From positions 744,001-808,000 of the forward strand of contig CAMRHE010000115.1 of the NCBI GenBank assembly GCA_947044405.1: a stretch of DNA of 64,000 bases. Direction: 5' to 3'. The notes under the pieces are model-generated. The model was given only the letters and a program-made list of their open reading frames with translations. It made no database searches and was not told where the DNA came from. The position numbers were made by a program, and so were the translations under genes. The stretch's first letter is position 1. Every line of letters begins with the position of its first letter. Of this stretch, positions 1 to 12,667 are shown piece after piece. The DNA is from Leptodactylus fallax. Its lineage: Eukaryota > Chordata > Amphibia > Anura > Leptodactylidae.

Positions 1-45
1 CACCCCGGAAGTCCTCAACCGGGCCTTGTCCAGCCTGTCGTCCAG
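1..45 (+). CDS. CDS2: CDS2 exon (cut by window edge)
   Basis: Codons start at base 2 and encode [14 protein letters not shown], then two bases of a split Arg codon (AG, completed by A5370). This is the short cytoplasmic stretch before the first membrane segment. The donor is GTCACT, a weak match to the consensus, but the exact reading-frame join with the next exon supports it. Confidence 0.93.
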
Positions 46-3000
46 GTCACTTCTTGTTCTTGTAGTGGGTTGCACTGATGTACATTGTCTGCATTGTGTT
101 TGGTCTATGCAGGAGTTAAATGCTCATTGTGATGAGGACATCAGAACTGTTGACTTGTGTTCTGTGACTGCCCTGTAAGCAGATTACAGACAATCCTCAG
201 CTGGCAGCACCACTAATGAATTGCTGCGATGATGGAAAGAAAGAATACTGCTGCCTGCTAGAAATCCCCAATCCCCTCAGGTGGCGGCACAATGTGTATG
301 TTTCGGGTAAATGGTTTGTTTTAAGCCAAACAGGGAACCTGAGCTTTCTCAAACTTCTATCCAAAGACGTATTTGCTATGCCATTTACTGGAATACCCAC
401 CTAAAATACGCAGATGGGAATTCCTGATCATTTAGCAAGTGACCACTGGTCCTGTATTGATGTTCCTTAATGAGGTTACAATTTTTACAAATGTTGAGTT
501 TAGGTCATCACTGGTTGGTTAAGTTCAGTACATTGCAGACCACTTTTATTGACCAAGCATTTCAGAGTTTTTGCTAGACTTTCCTTTACCTGTGGCAAAG
601 ATTCAGGACACAGCCCTGATACTAAATAAGTACTGTGGCCAAGGTAAAATGGCTTCTTAGAGTCTTCCTGGTACCCAGTACTTGGGGCTCTTTCAGTCCT
701 CATAGCTATGCCACAGATGTTTGTTTTTTTTTTTTTTTTCAAAAGGGACATTGTTATGCTAAGGGGGTTAAAGTTAACGGGGTTGTCTGACCCCCAAATC
801 AAATGTTCATACTGATGATCTATACTCGGGATAGGTCATCAGTATGTGATCTGTTGGGGTCTGACACCTGGACCCCTCACATATCACCTATTCTAGCAGT
901 CTCCCCGGGTGCCAGACGCTGCTAGTGGACGGCAGGGTGTGGAGTGACGCTCCTACTCAGAGTAATAGGAGCAGCCCCATCCACTGCATAGCAGTGATTC
1001 TGGGGAATTGAAGCACCTTCTCCTATTACTTGAATAGGAGCAGTGCTGCATGTGCTCCCCATCCACTAGCAGCTTTCCGCACTCAGAGGCTGCTAGAAAA
1101 GATGATCTGTGCAGGGTCTGGGTGTCGGACCCTGACAGATCAAATACTGATGGCGTATCCTGTGACGAGACCGCAGTGTTCAGGTGAGCGTTGTAGCCTC
1201 TTAACTGAATGCCAAACACAGTGCTGTATATATCATAGTGGCTGTGCTTGTTATTGCAGCTTAGCCCCATTCACTTGAATACGACTGAGCTGATGCTGTA
1301 CTATTTCACAGATGAAAGTGATGTGATCGGCACAGGGAAGAGACCGCAGTGCTTGTGAGTGCCATGGCCTCTTCAAACAGCTGATCTTTGGGGGTCTAGG
1401 ATGTTAGACCCCTGACGATTGCATAGTATGAGCTATTCTAAGGATAGGTCTTCAGTATATAATTCCTGGAAAATCCCTTTAAATCCCTGCCGATGCCATG
1501 GTTGCTGCTAATCATGCAGCATTGATCTCAGGTACATTGGCTGCAGTGGTCACAAGAATAATCACTGGATACAGCTATACATGCAAGTATCACCACTGAG
1601 GCCAGTTATTGTCACGGTGGTCACATAAATGACATATGTGACGTCATCGCTGTAGGACTGGCAGGGTGCTTAAAGTGTTATTTCTTTATTTTACCCCATT
1701 TCCTGCTTGTGGACAGTTTTCTTAAAATCCCATATAGGGAAATAGGTATCAAGTGTTGAATTTTCCTATAGGACCGCCACAGGGGAAGTGAAGCATTACA
1801 AAGTTATTATTGAAATGAATGAGTAGTCTGTGTAAATATATGAGCATGTTGACGCTCTTAGGGTGTGTTCACACAACCTAATTTCCAGCTAATTCGTCCG
1901 CATAGATCAAAGCAGGGCGCTGAAAAGATAAGTGTCCCTCTTGATCTTGCTGTGCATGCCGGAGAACCCATAGAGGGAGACAGTCATCTGATGAGCCCCA
2001 TCCATCTGAGGCTGATAGGTAAGTGATATTTGTGCTGGGCAGCCAGAGGGATGGAAAATGAAGAAGAACCTGAGGCAGAAGTCCTCCTCAATTCCTCTTC
2101 ATTCCCTGCTGTCTGAATAGGCCCTTAGGAGTTATTCTCCACTTATGGGTTTCTTGTAGCGGATGCTGTTGTCCAAGTCTGACAGACATTGATATTGGTT
2201 TAATCTAAACAAATCTGCCGCTGAAATGTGAGAAATGCCTACTTTGTCACCAGATGCCTTTTAGAGCAGCCATATTTAATGAGATCACATGGCAGAGCGA
2301 CCCAGGAGCTGTCACCCAATACCCTGTTATCAGTACCACGAGACGAGCTGCCATGGCGGTACCATAGTACATCCAGCCAGTCGGCTCATAAGTATTCATG
2401 ACTGGTAACAGAAGACCAGGCCGGGTGAAGATCTTGCATGCCCACGTCTTCATTTCCTGAGCCACGCAGCAGTCCCTTTCGGATGAAATGGGCTTTTCCT
2501 CTCTCTGTAACAATAAGTAAATTAGATTCTTCCTCTACAGGATAAGGGCTTTAGGTCAGGAAGCGCAGCTTTAAATAGACTGGAGAGGGGGGCTGGTTGG
2601 ACGCGGCGGCTGCTGCTGTTTATGTAGCTCTATAATCCTGATCAAACAGGGTTTTCCTGTGGGAGTCCTACAAGTAGCAGAAATAAAGCACAGCAAGTTT
2701 ATTAAACTGCGGTGTCATAAATTTATAATACTTCTGCAGTGCGCAGTTATTTATGTATATACCCACTGCTTTTGTGTCTAAGCATGCATATACAAATCGT
2801 GTGTGTCACTGCTTATGTGTCTGAGCATGTATATACAGAACGTGCGCGCGTGTAGTCTCGGAAACGTCTGCAGGAAGATCCATGAGGAAGCTGTACGTGA
2901 ACCTGCTGCTTAACCCTAACTGAGACATGGAATTAAAGGGGTTGCTTTGCCATCATATATTTTATACCATACAAGAACAGCCCTCACTGATCTGATCCAC

Positions 3001-3832
3001 CACTTTCCGGGTGCTATGCTATTCCTACTCCATTAATGCTGTTGACCTGGACATGTGACCTCAGCGGTGTCCATTGGATAGGTCATCGGTACGTGATCTG
3101 TCGGGGTTTGACAGCCAGACCTCGCACAGATGAGCTGTTGGAGCAGCCGGCACGTGTAGGAAACTGCTTGTAGACAGGGAGTGCATGCAGTGCCGCTCCT
3201 ATGCAAGTAATAGGAGCAGTGCAGTAGTCCTGGCCACTCTATATCGGAGGGTCTGGGGAACTGCAGTGCCATGCTGCACGTGTTCCTCCTCCACTAGCAG
3301 CTTCTGGCACCCGGAGACTGCAGGAACAGCTGATCTGTGCAGGGTCCAGGTGTTGTACCCCATCATATCACATATTGATGACCTATCCTGTGGAAACTCA
3401 ATTTGGGGCTGAACACCAGAGAGTTAGAGGACAAATGCAGCTCTGCAAAACGGACTCATACACTGCTAATTGCTTTCTCAAGGTCTGGGCCCCTTGTGGT
3501 TTACAGTCCCTGCAAATCGTAGCAAATTCCATCCACACATCGCAAGAAAATACGCACAGCAGAAATGTTGCTATTTCCAAAACCATCGTGTTTTTGGAAA
3601 TCGCAGCATGTCAGTTATCCCTACAGAAACACCGGCGGTTTCCCTATAGGTATAATTGAAACAGAAAGTCCGCAGAGGAAAACTCTGATGACTTTCTGTG
3701 AAAAGCGCTATAGGAAAAACTGTGGTGCGTTTCTGCTGCAGTTTTTCCTGCAGCCCTTTTTCGCTGCGGCTCGCTATGTGGGGCCTTAGCCTAAAGAGGT
3801 TTTCCGGGCTAAAGATTGATGAGGGACCAACA

Positions 3833-3879
<47 letters not shown>

Positions 3880-6800
3880 AGCTGTTCACCATGTAACATG
3901 CAGAGTATGGAGCAGACAGCTGTTCTCTGTGTAGTGGGCGAGCTGAGTCTCGGGGGAGCTCAGCTCCAATGAAAGTAAATAGGAGCTGGTCTGCAGGAAC
4001 CCGACTTGATGACCATGTAGAATACAGAGCCAGGTTCAGACTCCCACCAATCTGCTATTGATAAAGGATAAATTATCAGAAATAGAAAACCCCTTTAAAA
4101 TTTAAAGCGTGTAAAGCGCTTCAGAATACGATGGCGCTATACAAGTAAGCATAATAAAATAATAATAATAAAGCGAACCTTGAATTATAAAAGAACTTTT
4201 GTAAATGAATAGTACAGGTGAATATAAGAATCTTTGTATTCTATCTTATTTAAGAGAGACGCGTCTTTCTTCATTTGTCAAGCTGAGTTACTGTTTGCAT
4301 ATTAGACTATGGGGAGGGGGGAGGAGGCGGCCAACGGAAATACTATTACATAGTAATAGCTGCCGCTGCTACTCTCTGTCAGTGAGGGAGTTTTTCTGAC
4401 ACTGCTATATCTTTAAGATAAGACAATAAATCAGTTAAGTCTCCTTCTCCACCTCCCCTCTCAGTAGAATTGTGTTTGAGGCTGGATACAGGTATTGACT
4501 CCATGTACCCAGCCTAAGTGAAGGAGCAGTTGAGCAGTCTACTAAATGGTGAAGGAAACCAATTTCCTCAGTAAGATATATTACAAAGTTTCTTATATTC
4601 ACCTGTACTATTGGTATATGAAAAGTGGTTTTATAATTGGAGGTACACTTTACTCAAGCTTTACAAGAAACTTTACATCTTTTATACTCCTTGTATGTGA
4701 CGTTATTGTTATGGTATATTCTATGGCGGCCGCAGTGCTGGTGTTCTGATACATCCTCTTTCTTGTTTTTTTCCTGCACATGTGGTCAGGAGCGCCGCAG
4801 TGCAGGGAAAATTCCCTAGGTCAGACTACCGCAAAGTATTTTGTGATGGCATATTGTAGCGGTGCGTCTACAAGACGTGGAAGCATGTCGGTTACAGCAG
4901 TTTATGGACGCCATATATCAGATCCCGTACATGTTAAGTTCTGGCCATGCTGACGTATTGTCAGTAAGACATCTCCCTGTTGTCCGTACTACAACAGAAT
5001 AGCTCCTATCTTTCTGTCCTGTGCCATTCAAAGTATTGCGTGTACTGTCATTTCTGTCTAGATCCAAGATGTACTAGCTAACTTGTCACAGATGGTGCAG
5101 TTCCCAGCTTGTCACATCCAGCCAGATATTGTCTAACACAATGTTAAGCAGATGACGTCCTCGCATTCTCCCAACAAGCCTTGTTTTTAGGGTTTACTTA
5201 GTATTGCTCAGTTTATATAGTTATCAGATGTGTTCTCTATGGGGATATCCTCAGATTAAGACTTATGGGGTACTTGAGGGTTACAGTGGAGAAATATTAT
5301 CCTGGCTTTTGGTTGCCTGGCTGAAGACTTTACTGACAGTGATGTCTCTTGTATCTCTCCTATGACTAGATGGAAGAACTGGTGGGTCAGAGGCATCCTC
5401 ACACTGGCCATGATCTCTTTCTTCTTCATCATCATCTATCTAGGACCAATAGTGCTCATGATGATTGTAAGTGCCACATGGAGGTTTCTGGTCAGGTGTG
5501 ACAATAAGCTGATATATAACCTGTGTATTCTTCTTCCTGCAGGTGATGTGTGTGCAGATCAAGTGTTTCCAGGAGATCATCATGATCGGCTACAATGTCT
5601 ACCATTCCTATGATCTACCCTGGTTTCGGACACTTAGTTGGTAGGCAAATGGTTTTGGTGAAGGACTTAAACTCTTCATTTCAGCCTATAACTGGGTCAG
5701 GAGGCGTCTTGTCTCCTTGTAAAGAATGGCCATATTAGCACCAGAACCATATTATCAGCAACATTCTTGTCTATTGACAGCTCATCTGAGAGCTGCATGC
5801 TGTGCCAACCTGAGTGACATTTACATTTACTGATATTTTAGGCCATGGCAATTATTTTCATGTTTGCACACATGGGTTTTGTTTTCGTCTGTTTAATAAG
5901 AGAAGAAAAAAAACTTTGAACTGGATTGACTAAAAAAAACAAAAAAAACCTGCCCAATATCACTGTTACATTAACTTTTGCACTAGTACTTGCTCTTCGT
6001 TGTTCGTGTCTATGGCAGAGATGTGGACTGGTAAAACAAGTGTTACAAATGGAGCCCGACGGGTCCTATTGACTATAATGGGGTCCTTCAGGTGTCTGTT
6101 GGGTGTCAGTCGCTTTGAAACTGAAAGCAACGGAGAAAAAAAAGTACTCTGTGCAGGCCTTTTTTTCTGATTTTCCTTGGACTCTGTGATGGAGTCTCCA
6201 ATGGAGATGTGAACGCAGCCTTACATACATGTTATGGCACCTTCTGGTGTTCCTTTGTCGCCCTCTCATAATGTCCATTAAGAAGCCGCTTCCAGGGCCT
6301 CGATAGTTATTGGCTGGCCTCCGTGATAGCAGGAATCACTGCTCAGACTATAACTTATATACTACGTCAGGGGTAGGCAACCTTTTTTGTTCGGCGTGCC
6401 GATTTTAATTAAAAAATCAAAGATGAGGTACTCGGAGTGCCGGTTAATAATTGTAAGTCTGACGACCCCTAAACTAAAGTCATATACCACAAACCAGATC
6501 ACAGAAGTGCTGCCACCAGATGCTTTAGGACACGTGTTTACTGTTATTTCTTGGTACGCTCCTGTACGTTCCAATTAGAAGCAATGAAAGTCCATGTGCA
6601 GCCCCCAATTAGTGGTAAATGTGTCCAGGAGCACCGTATGGCAGCATCCTTATGGTGAAAACACATGTATCTGGATGCAGCTATATTCTTAGGCCACTGG
6701 AACTTTTACTTTGATGTAAAACTGGTGCATGTTTGCACACAAAAAAAAAAAAAAAAGCCTGAGTTTTCTGTGCAAAAACACATTCTTAATACAGAAAACA

Positions 6801-9800
6801 CACCGTTATACATAATAATGTCCCACAGCGGCCCCTGCACACGGTATTAAGTCCCATAGCGCCCCCTGCACACTATATTCTATCCCATAGCGGCCCCTGC
6901 ACACGGTATTCTATCCCATAGCAGCCCCTGCACATGGTATTCTATCCCATAGCAGCCCCTGCACATGGTATTCTATCCCGTAGCGGCCCCTGCACATGGT
7001 ATTCTATCCCATAGCGGCCCCTGCACATGGTATTCTATCCCATAGCGGCCCCTGCACATGGTATTCTATCCCATAGCGGCCCCTGCACATGGTATTCTAT
7101 CCCATAGCGGCCCCGCCAGGTTCTATCCCATAGCGGCCCCTGCACATGGTATTCTATCCCATAGCGGCCCCTGCACACGGTATTATGTCCCAAAGTGGCC
7201 CCTGCACACGGTATTATGTCTCATAGCGGATCCTGCACACGGTATTATGTCCCATAGTGGCCCCTGCACACGGTATATGTCCCATAGCGGCCCCTGCACA
7301 CGGTATATGTCCCATAGAGGCCCCTGCACACGGTATAATATTCTAACTTTTATAATATTCAAATTTGTGCCACTCACTAGCTATTATTATACTGTGGGGT
7401 ATCTTCAGACCCCAGAGTATAATAAGTGGAGGGCGAAGAGAGGTGACAAACATATAAAAAAACACCATTCCCACGCTCCGCAACCACTGTGTTCTCTTCG
7501 AGCGCTTCTGCCTGTAGTTAGCGACCGCTCATTGGGTCTCAGGTGTCACGTCGCGTCATTATGCGTAATGACGTCAGACGCAGACTTGACACCTGAGGCC
7601 CTGTCAGCTGACTTCAGGCATAAGCGCCCGAAGAGAACACAGTGGTTGCGGAGCGTGGAATGGTGAGTATCATTGTTTTTTATGTTTGATCACCTCCCCG
7701 GGGGCTCCGCTTATTATACTGGGGGGTCTGAGGAGACCCCACAGTATAATAATAGCAGTTTCGTTTCGGCCGTGTTTGGTCTGATCGAAACTTCTGGGTG
7801 AGGACTCCGCTGCCGTGCCAGGGAAGTAAGCCTCGCGTGCCACTCTTGGCACGCGTGCCGGGGGTTGCCGACTCCTGTACTACGTACATGCAATAGGATA
7901 TAGATAATGGAATTGAGTTCCTGAGTATGTGTGACCACCAACACTGGACATATAAGGGGAATGTTCTGAGAGGCAATCAGTAGGACACCAGGGGGCGCTA
8001 TAACAAGTATGTAACAGCAATATTTAGACAAGGACATTTTTTAATTTAACGTTTTTAATGTAACAGTAGCCTGGTTAAACATAAAGTGCAAATTCTCTTT
8101 TCGGCTTTCCAACCAGATATACAAATATCCACAATGAAGGAGGCGCTCCATTGTCAAATATTTATTATTATAATAAGGCCTCATGTACATGACAGTCTCA
8201 GGGGGTCCCGATGTTCTCTTCTGAGGATTATGTATAGTCATGGCCAAAAGTTTTGAGAATGACACAAATATTATATTTTCACATGATCTGCTGCCCTCTG
8301 GTTTTTATGTGTGTTTGTCAGATGTTTTTATCACATACAGAAATATAATTGCATTCATATTATGAGTAACAGAAGCTTATATTGACAGTTAGAATGAGTT
8401 AATGCAGCAAGTCAATATTTGCAGTGTTGACCCTTCTTCTTCAGGACCTCTGCAATTCTCCCTGGCATGCTCTCAATCAACTTCTGGACCAAATCCTGAC
8501 TGATAGCAGTCCATTCTTGCAGAATCAATGCTTTAATTTTGTCTGAATTTGTTGGTTTTTGTTTGTCCACCCGTCTCTTGATGATTGACCACAAGTTCTC
8601 AGTGGGATTAAGATCTGGGGAGTTTCCAGGCCATGAACCCAAAATCTCTATGTTTTGTTCCCTGAGCCATTTAGTTATCACCTTTGCTTTATGGCAAGGT
8701 GCTCCATCATGCTGGAAAAGGCATTGTTGAGCTCCAAACTGCTCTTGGACGGTGTGGAGAAGTTGCTCTTGGAGGACATTCTGGTACCATTCTTTATTCA
8801 TGGCTGTGTTTTTAGGCAAGACTGTGAGAGAGCCGATTCCCTTGGCTGAGAAGCAACCCCACACATGAATGGTTTCAGGATGCTTTACAGTTGGCATGAG
8901 AAGACTGGTGGTAGCTCTCACCTCTTCTTCTCCGAATAAGCTGTTTTCCAGATGTTCCAAACAATCGAAAAGGGGATTCATCAGAGAAAATGACTTTACC
9001 CCAGTCCTCAGCAGTCCACTCCCTGTACCTTTTGCAGAATATCAGTCTGTCCCTGATGTTTTTTCGGGAGAGAAGTGGCTTCTTTGCTGCCCTGCTTGAG
9101 ACCAGGCCTTGCTCCAAGAGTCTCCGCCTCACAGTGCGTGCAGATGCACTCACACCTGCCTGCTGCCATTCCTCAGCAAACTCTGCACTGCTGGTAGCCC
9201 GATCCCGCAGCTGAAACACTTTTAAGAGACGGTCCTGCCGCTTGCTGGTCTTTCTTGGGCGCCCTGGAGCCTTTTTGGCACCAATGGAACCTCTCTCCTT
9301 GAAGTTCTTGATGATGCGATAGATTGTTGACTGAGGTGCAATCTTTCTAGCTGCAATACTCTTCCCAGTTAGGCCATTTTTGTGCAGTGCAATGATGACT
9401 GCACGTGTTTCTTTAGAGATAACCATGGTTAACAGAAGAGAAACAATGATGGCAAGCACCAGCCTCCTTTTAAAGTGTCCAGTGGTGTCATTCTTACTTA
9501 ATCATGACAGATTGATCTCCAGCCCTGTCCTCATCAACACCCACACCTGTGTTAATGGAGCAATCACTGAAACGATGTTAGGTGGTCCTTTTAAGGCAGG
9601 GCTGCAATGATGTTGAACTGTGTTTTGGGGGATAAAGTTCATTTTCTAGGCAAATATTGACTTTGCAAGTAATTGCTGTTAAGCTGATCACTCTTTATAA
9701 CATTCTGGAGTATATGCAAATTGCCATTAGAAAAACTGAAGCAGTAGACTTTGTAAAAATTAATATTTGTATCATTCTCAAAACTTTTGGCCATGACTGT

Positions 9801-12636
9801 AGTATGCCCGATCCAGGTCTGTGACAACTGATTGAACAGAACGGAAACCCCCACTGAAATAAATTTAGCATGGAAGGCACTCAGATGTCATCCAAGAGCC
9901 TTCTGTTAAAAAAAAAAAAAAAAAAACGGCACCCCCTCGGCCTGCAGACTTGGTCGTACATGAGGCTTTGGTATAATTATTTGTACTTGTTTAATATTTT
10001 ATCTATCTTGGTTATTCACAGGTACTTCTTGTTATGTGTCAACTACTTCTTTTATGGAGAGACTGTCACTGACTACTTCTTTACACTGGTCCAAAGAGAG
10101 GAGCCACTAAGAATCCTCAGCAAATATCATCGCTTCATTTCCTTTGCTCTTTATCTCATTGGTAGGAAGGTCTCCCATATTTGCTTTTTTCGCTCTCATA
10201 CAAAGTATATATGCATACATACAAGTATGTGACTTCAAGTTTCTCTACTTGAAGCCCCGTGCACACATCCGTGTTCATTCTACTGTCCGCAGAACCTCTG
10301 ATCTGTATTCCACAAAACACTTGTATGATCTTGTATACGAGTCTGTGCCGCAAATTACGACCGGATCTGTTTCATATTTTGCTGATGCCTTCTACGGCCC
10401 AGGCACTGATCCGTAAAAACTACAGACGTCTGTATGGGGCCATAGAAGTGAATGGGTCTGGATACTAATTGTAATCCAGAATTACAAATAATATATGGAA
10501 AACTATATTCTCTTGGATGGGGCCTAAGACTGTCTAGTGCTTTCTAAAACTTATACAGTATTAGTGAATATGCCCCAATATCCTTGCATTAATATGGGAA
10601 GCTTTAATATGTGCTCATTACATACATAAGGCTCTGTTCATGCCACCACTATATTTCGCTATCTAAGTTACTTCTCCTCCCACCTTGGCTTTCTTACATA
10701 CAATGTAACTGGACTATGTCTTCCTTTATTTCCAGGTTTCTGCATGTTTGTGCTGAGCCTGGTGAAGAAGCATTACCGTCTCCAATTTTACATGGTGAAT
10801 ACTCAACATATTTCACTGTTTTATACATTAATCTAAGTTATGATCCATGTACACATCAAAAAGCTGACCTCTGGGAATGGTGTACATGATGATGGGAGTA
10901 TATACGGCATTTATACGGGTCCCTCAGAGAAGGAGGAATTGCCTGAATCTCCTTCCATATGGTGATTACAAATAATTTGAGATGGAAAGCGGAAATGTGA
11001 CTGTCAGGCGCAAGTAATAATGGAGATTAGAGAAGCCTCTGCTCTGCGTTGCTTACTGTCTTGTACATAGTAGTCAATAGTGATTGTGGCCTGCAGCAGA
11101 GGAAGATTTTATAGAAGTCTCTCCATCCTTTATACAAGACTTTAAAAACATTAAAAATAATAGTCCTATGCAGTATATTGTAGATTTTTTTTTTTCTCCT
11201 TGTCTCAAATGACACCTCAGAAGGGTACCACTCACAGGAGGAGAGTCAATTCTATCATATATTAGGTGGTGACCCACCTGGCCCCCATACCAATCAGTGA
11301 GACCCTCACTTATGAAGAGAACAGAGATCCTCTGACTGAATCGAGGGGTGGCTGCATGGTACGCTCCAACTACAATATAGTAAGTTAGCATATGCCATCA
11401 TTTAATAATTGCCGAGGGTCTGACCAATGCTAATCCTTATGTGGCAGGAGAGCATGTGCTGTGCCAATGTGGCATTTTCCTTGTGCTGTGGTACTTCTAT
11501 CCATCTGTTGTATTGGGGGAAGCTTTAGTGCAGCAGCCCCTTGATTCAGAGGGTTTAGGAGTCTCAGGAGTTGGATTCACACTGATCAGGTAGTGATACA
11601 AGATTCTTGAGGTTGGCCATTACTTGTAGTCCTTTTATCTTTAACCTTTTATCTCTGCTTCCATCTACCGCTAAATCAACACATTTTTGTCTTATTTTTC
11701 TAGTTTGGCTGGACTCATGTCACTCTTCTGATCGTCGTCACACAGTCTCACCTAATAATTCACAACCTGTTCGAAGGCATGATCTGGTGAGTCTGGTGTC
11801 TGCTGACCAAGGATGTAAACATCTGGCATCTCTTTTACTAAACCATGAACCTGGTATATTTGGCCTGCTGAAAAGAGAATGGGGTAACTGTAAATTGTTA
11901 GGGAGTCCAAAAAGACTACAGGACAATTACTGGAGGGATTTGCAGTGTAGTAGCGAAGAACATCTACAGTACTTTCAAGTATACCTTTGCATGAGTGAAG
12001 GATTTGCATAAATCTTGTTACAGCTAAAGCTGTTTACACATCTGCAATGGATTCTCCATTTTGAGACACCGTCGCAGTGACTGCCGACAAACGGCGGACG
12101 AAAAAGTGCTGCAAGTCCACGTTTTTCGACCGGCGGTTTCAGTTTAAAACCATGGACAACCTGATGACACCATTATAGTAGAATCAACTGACAACAACAG
12201 ATCCCATTATGGACCAGAACAGTGGACACCCAGGCGCAGATAAGAATATAGTATAAGCAGTCAATGTGTATATTTCTGGTGCTCACTTTGATCCAACTTC
12301 TGACTTGTCAGATAAGGTTGCGCAATATATTATTCAAAACTGAGAAATGTTGCAAAGTCCTCCTGCTCTAGAGGACGCTGTGACTGTATTGTGTAGTCTA
12401 CCATTTAAGTAGATCTGCAATATGCAAAATCCTCCTGGGACAAAAAGACATTCTTATCTAACCCCTAGAGCTTAACGCATTGCAGACCAATGATGCAATA
12501 TTTTTCCCAACTTTGTAATTGAGCCAAAAATGTAAATCTCAGTAGAGCTTGGTCTTTACAGAAATAGATTTTGTAATATTTAGAAAAATCTGTCCATTCT
12601 TGCTCTTGGCATTTATCTGTCTCTATTTTTAGTATG

Positions 12637-12667
<31 letters not shown>

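Larger units (their letters stand above)
6368..7877. mobile_element. Non-autonomous hAT-type element carrying a minisatellite and a palindrome
   Basis: Termini CAGGGGTAGGCAACC and, inverted, CAGGAGTCGGCAACC match in 13 of 15 positions. The 8 bases on each side, TACTACGT at 6360-6367 and 7878-7885, are a perfect target-site duplication, as made by hAT transposases. No transposase is encoded. Inside are a 17-copy minisatellite (6820-7338) and a roughly 360-bp palindrome (7383-7765). The open frame across the minisatellite is a by-product of the unit length, not a gene. Confidence 0.9.
8174..9967. repeat. Older GGCCTCATG-ended MITE, split by a Tc1 insertion
   Basis: Left end AGGCCTCATGTACATGACAG; right end, inverted, AAGCCTCATGTACGACCAAG. 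Elements with the same type of end occur at 30393-30646 and 50240-50402. The Tc1 copy at 8235-9799 lies inside it. Confidence 0.55.

Noticed and set aside
3571..3876. Minus-strand open frame with a (C-V)n start
   Set aside because: It is a translation of the CA microsatellite and a MITE.
7058..7666. 202-residue open frame with H-S-G-P-C-T-R-Y repeats
   Set aside because: It is the minisatellite read in a frame that happens to stay open, plus part of a palindrome. No start context and copies differ by frame-breaking lengths upstream.
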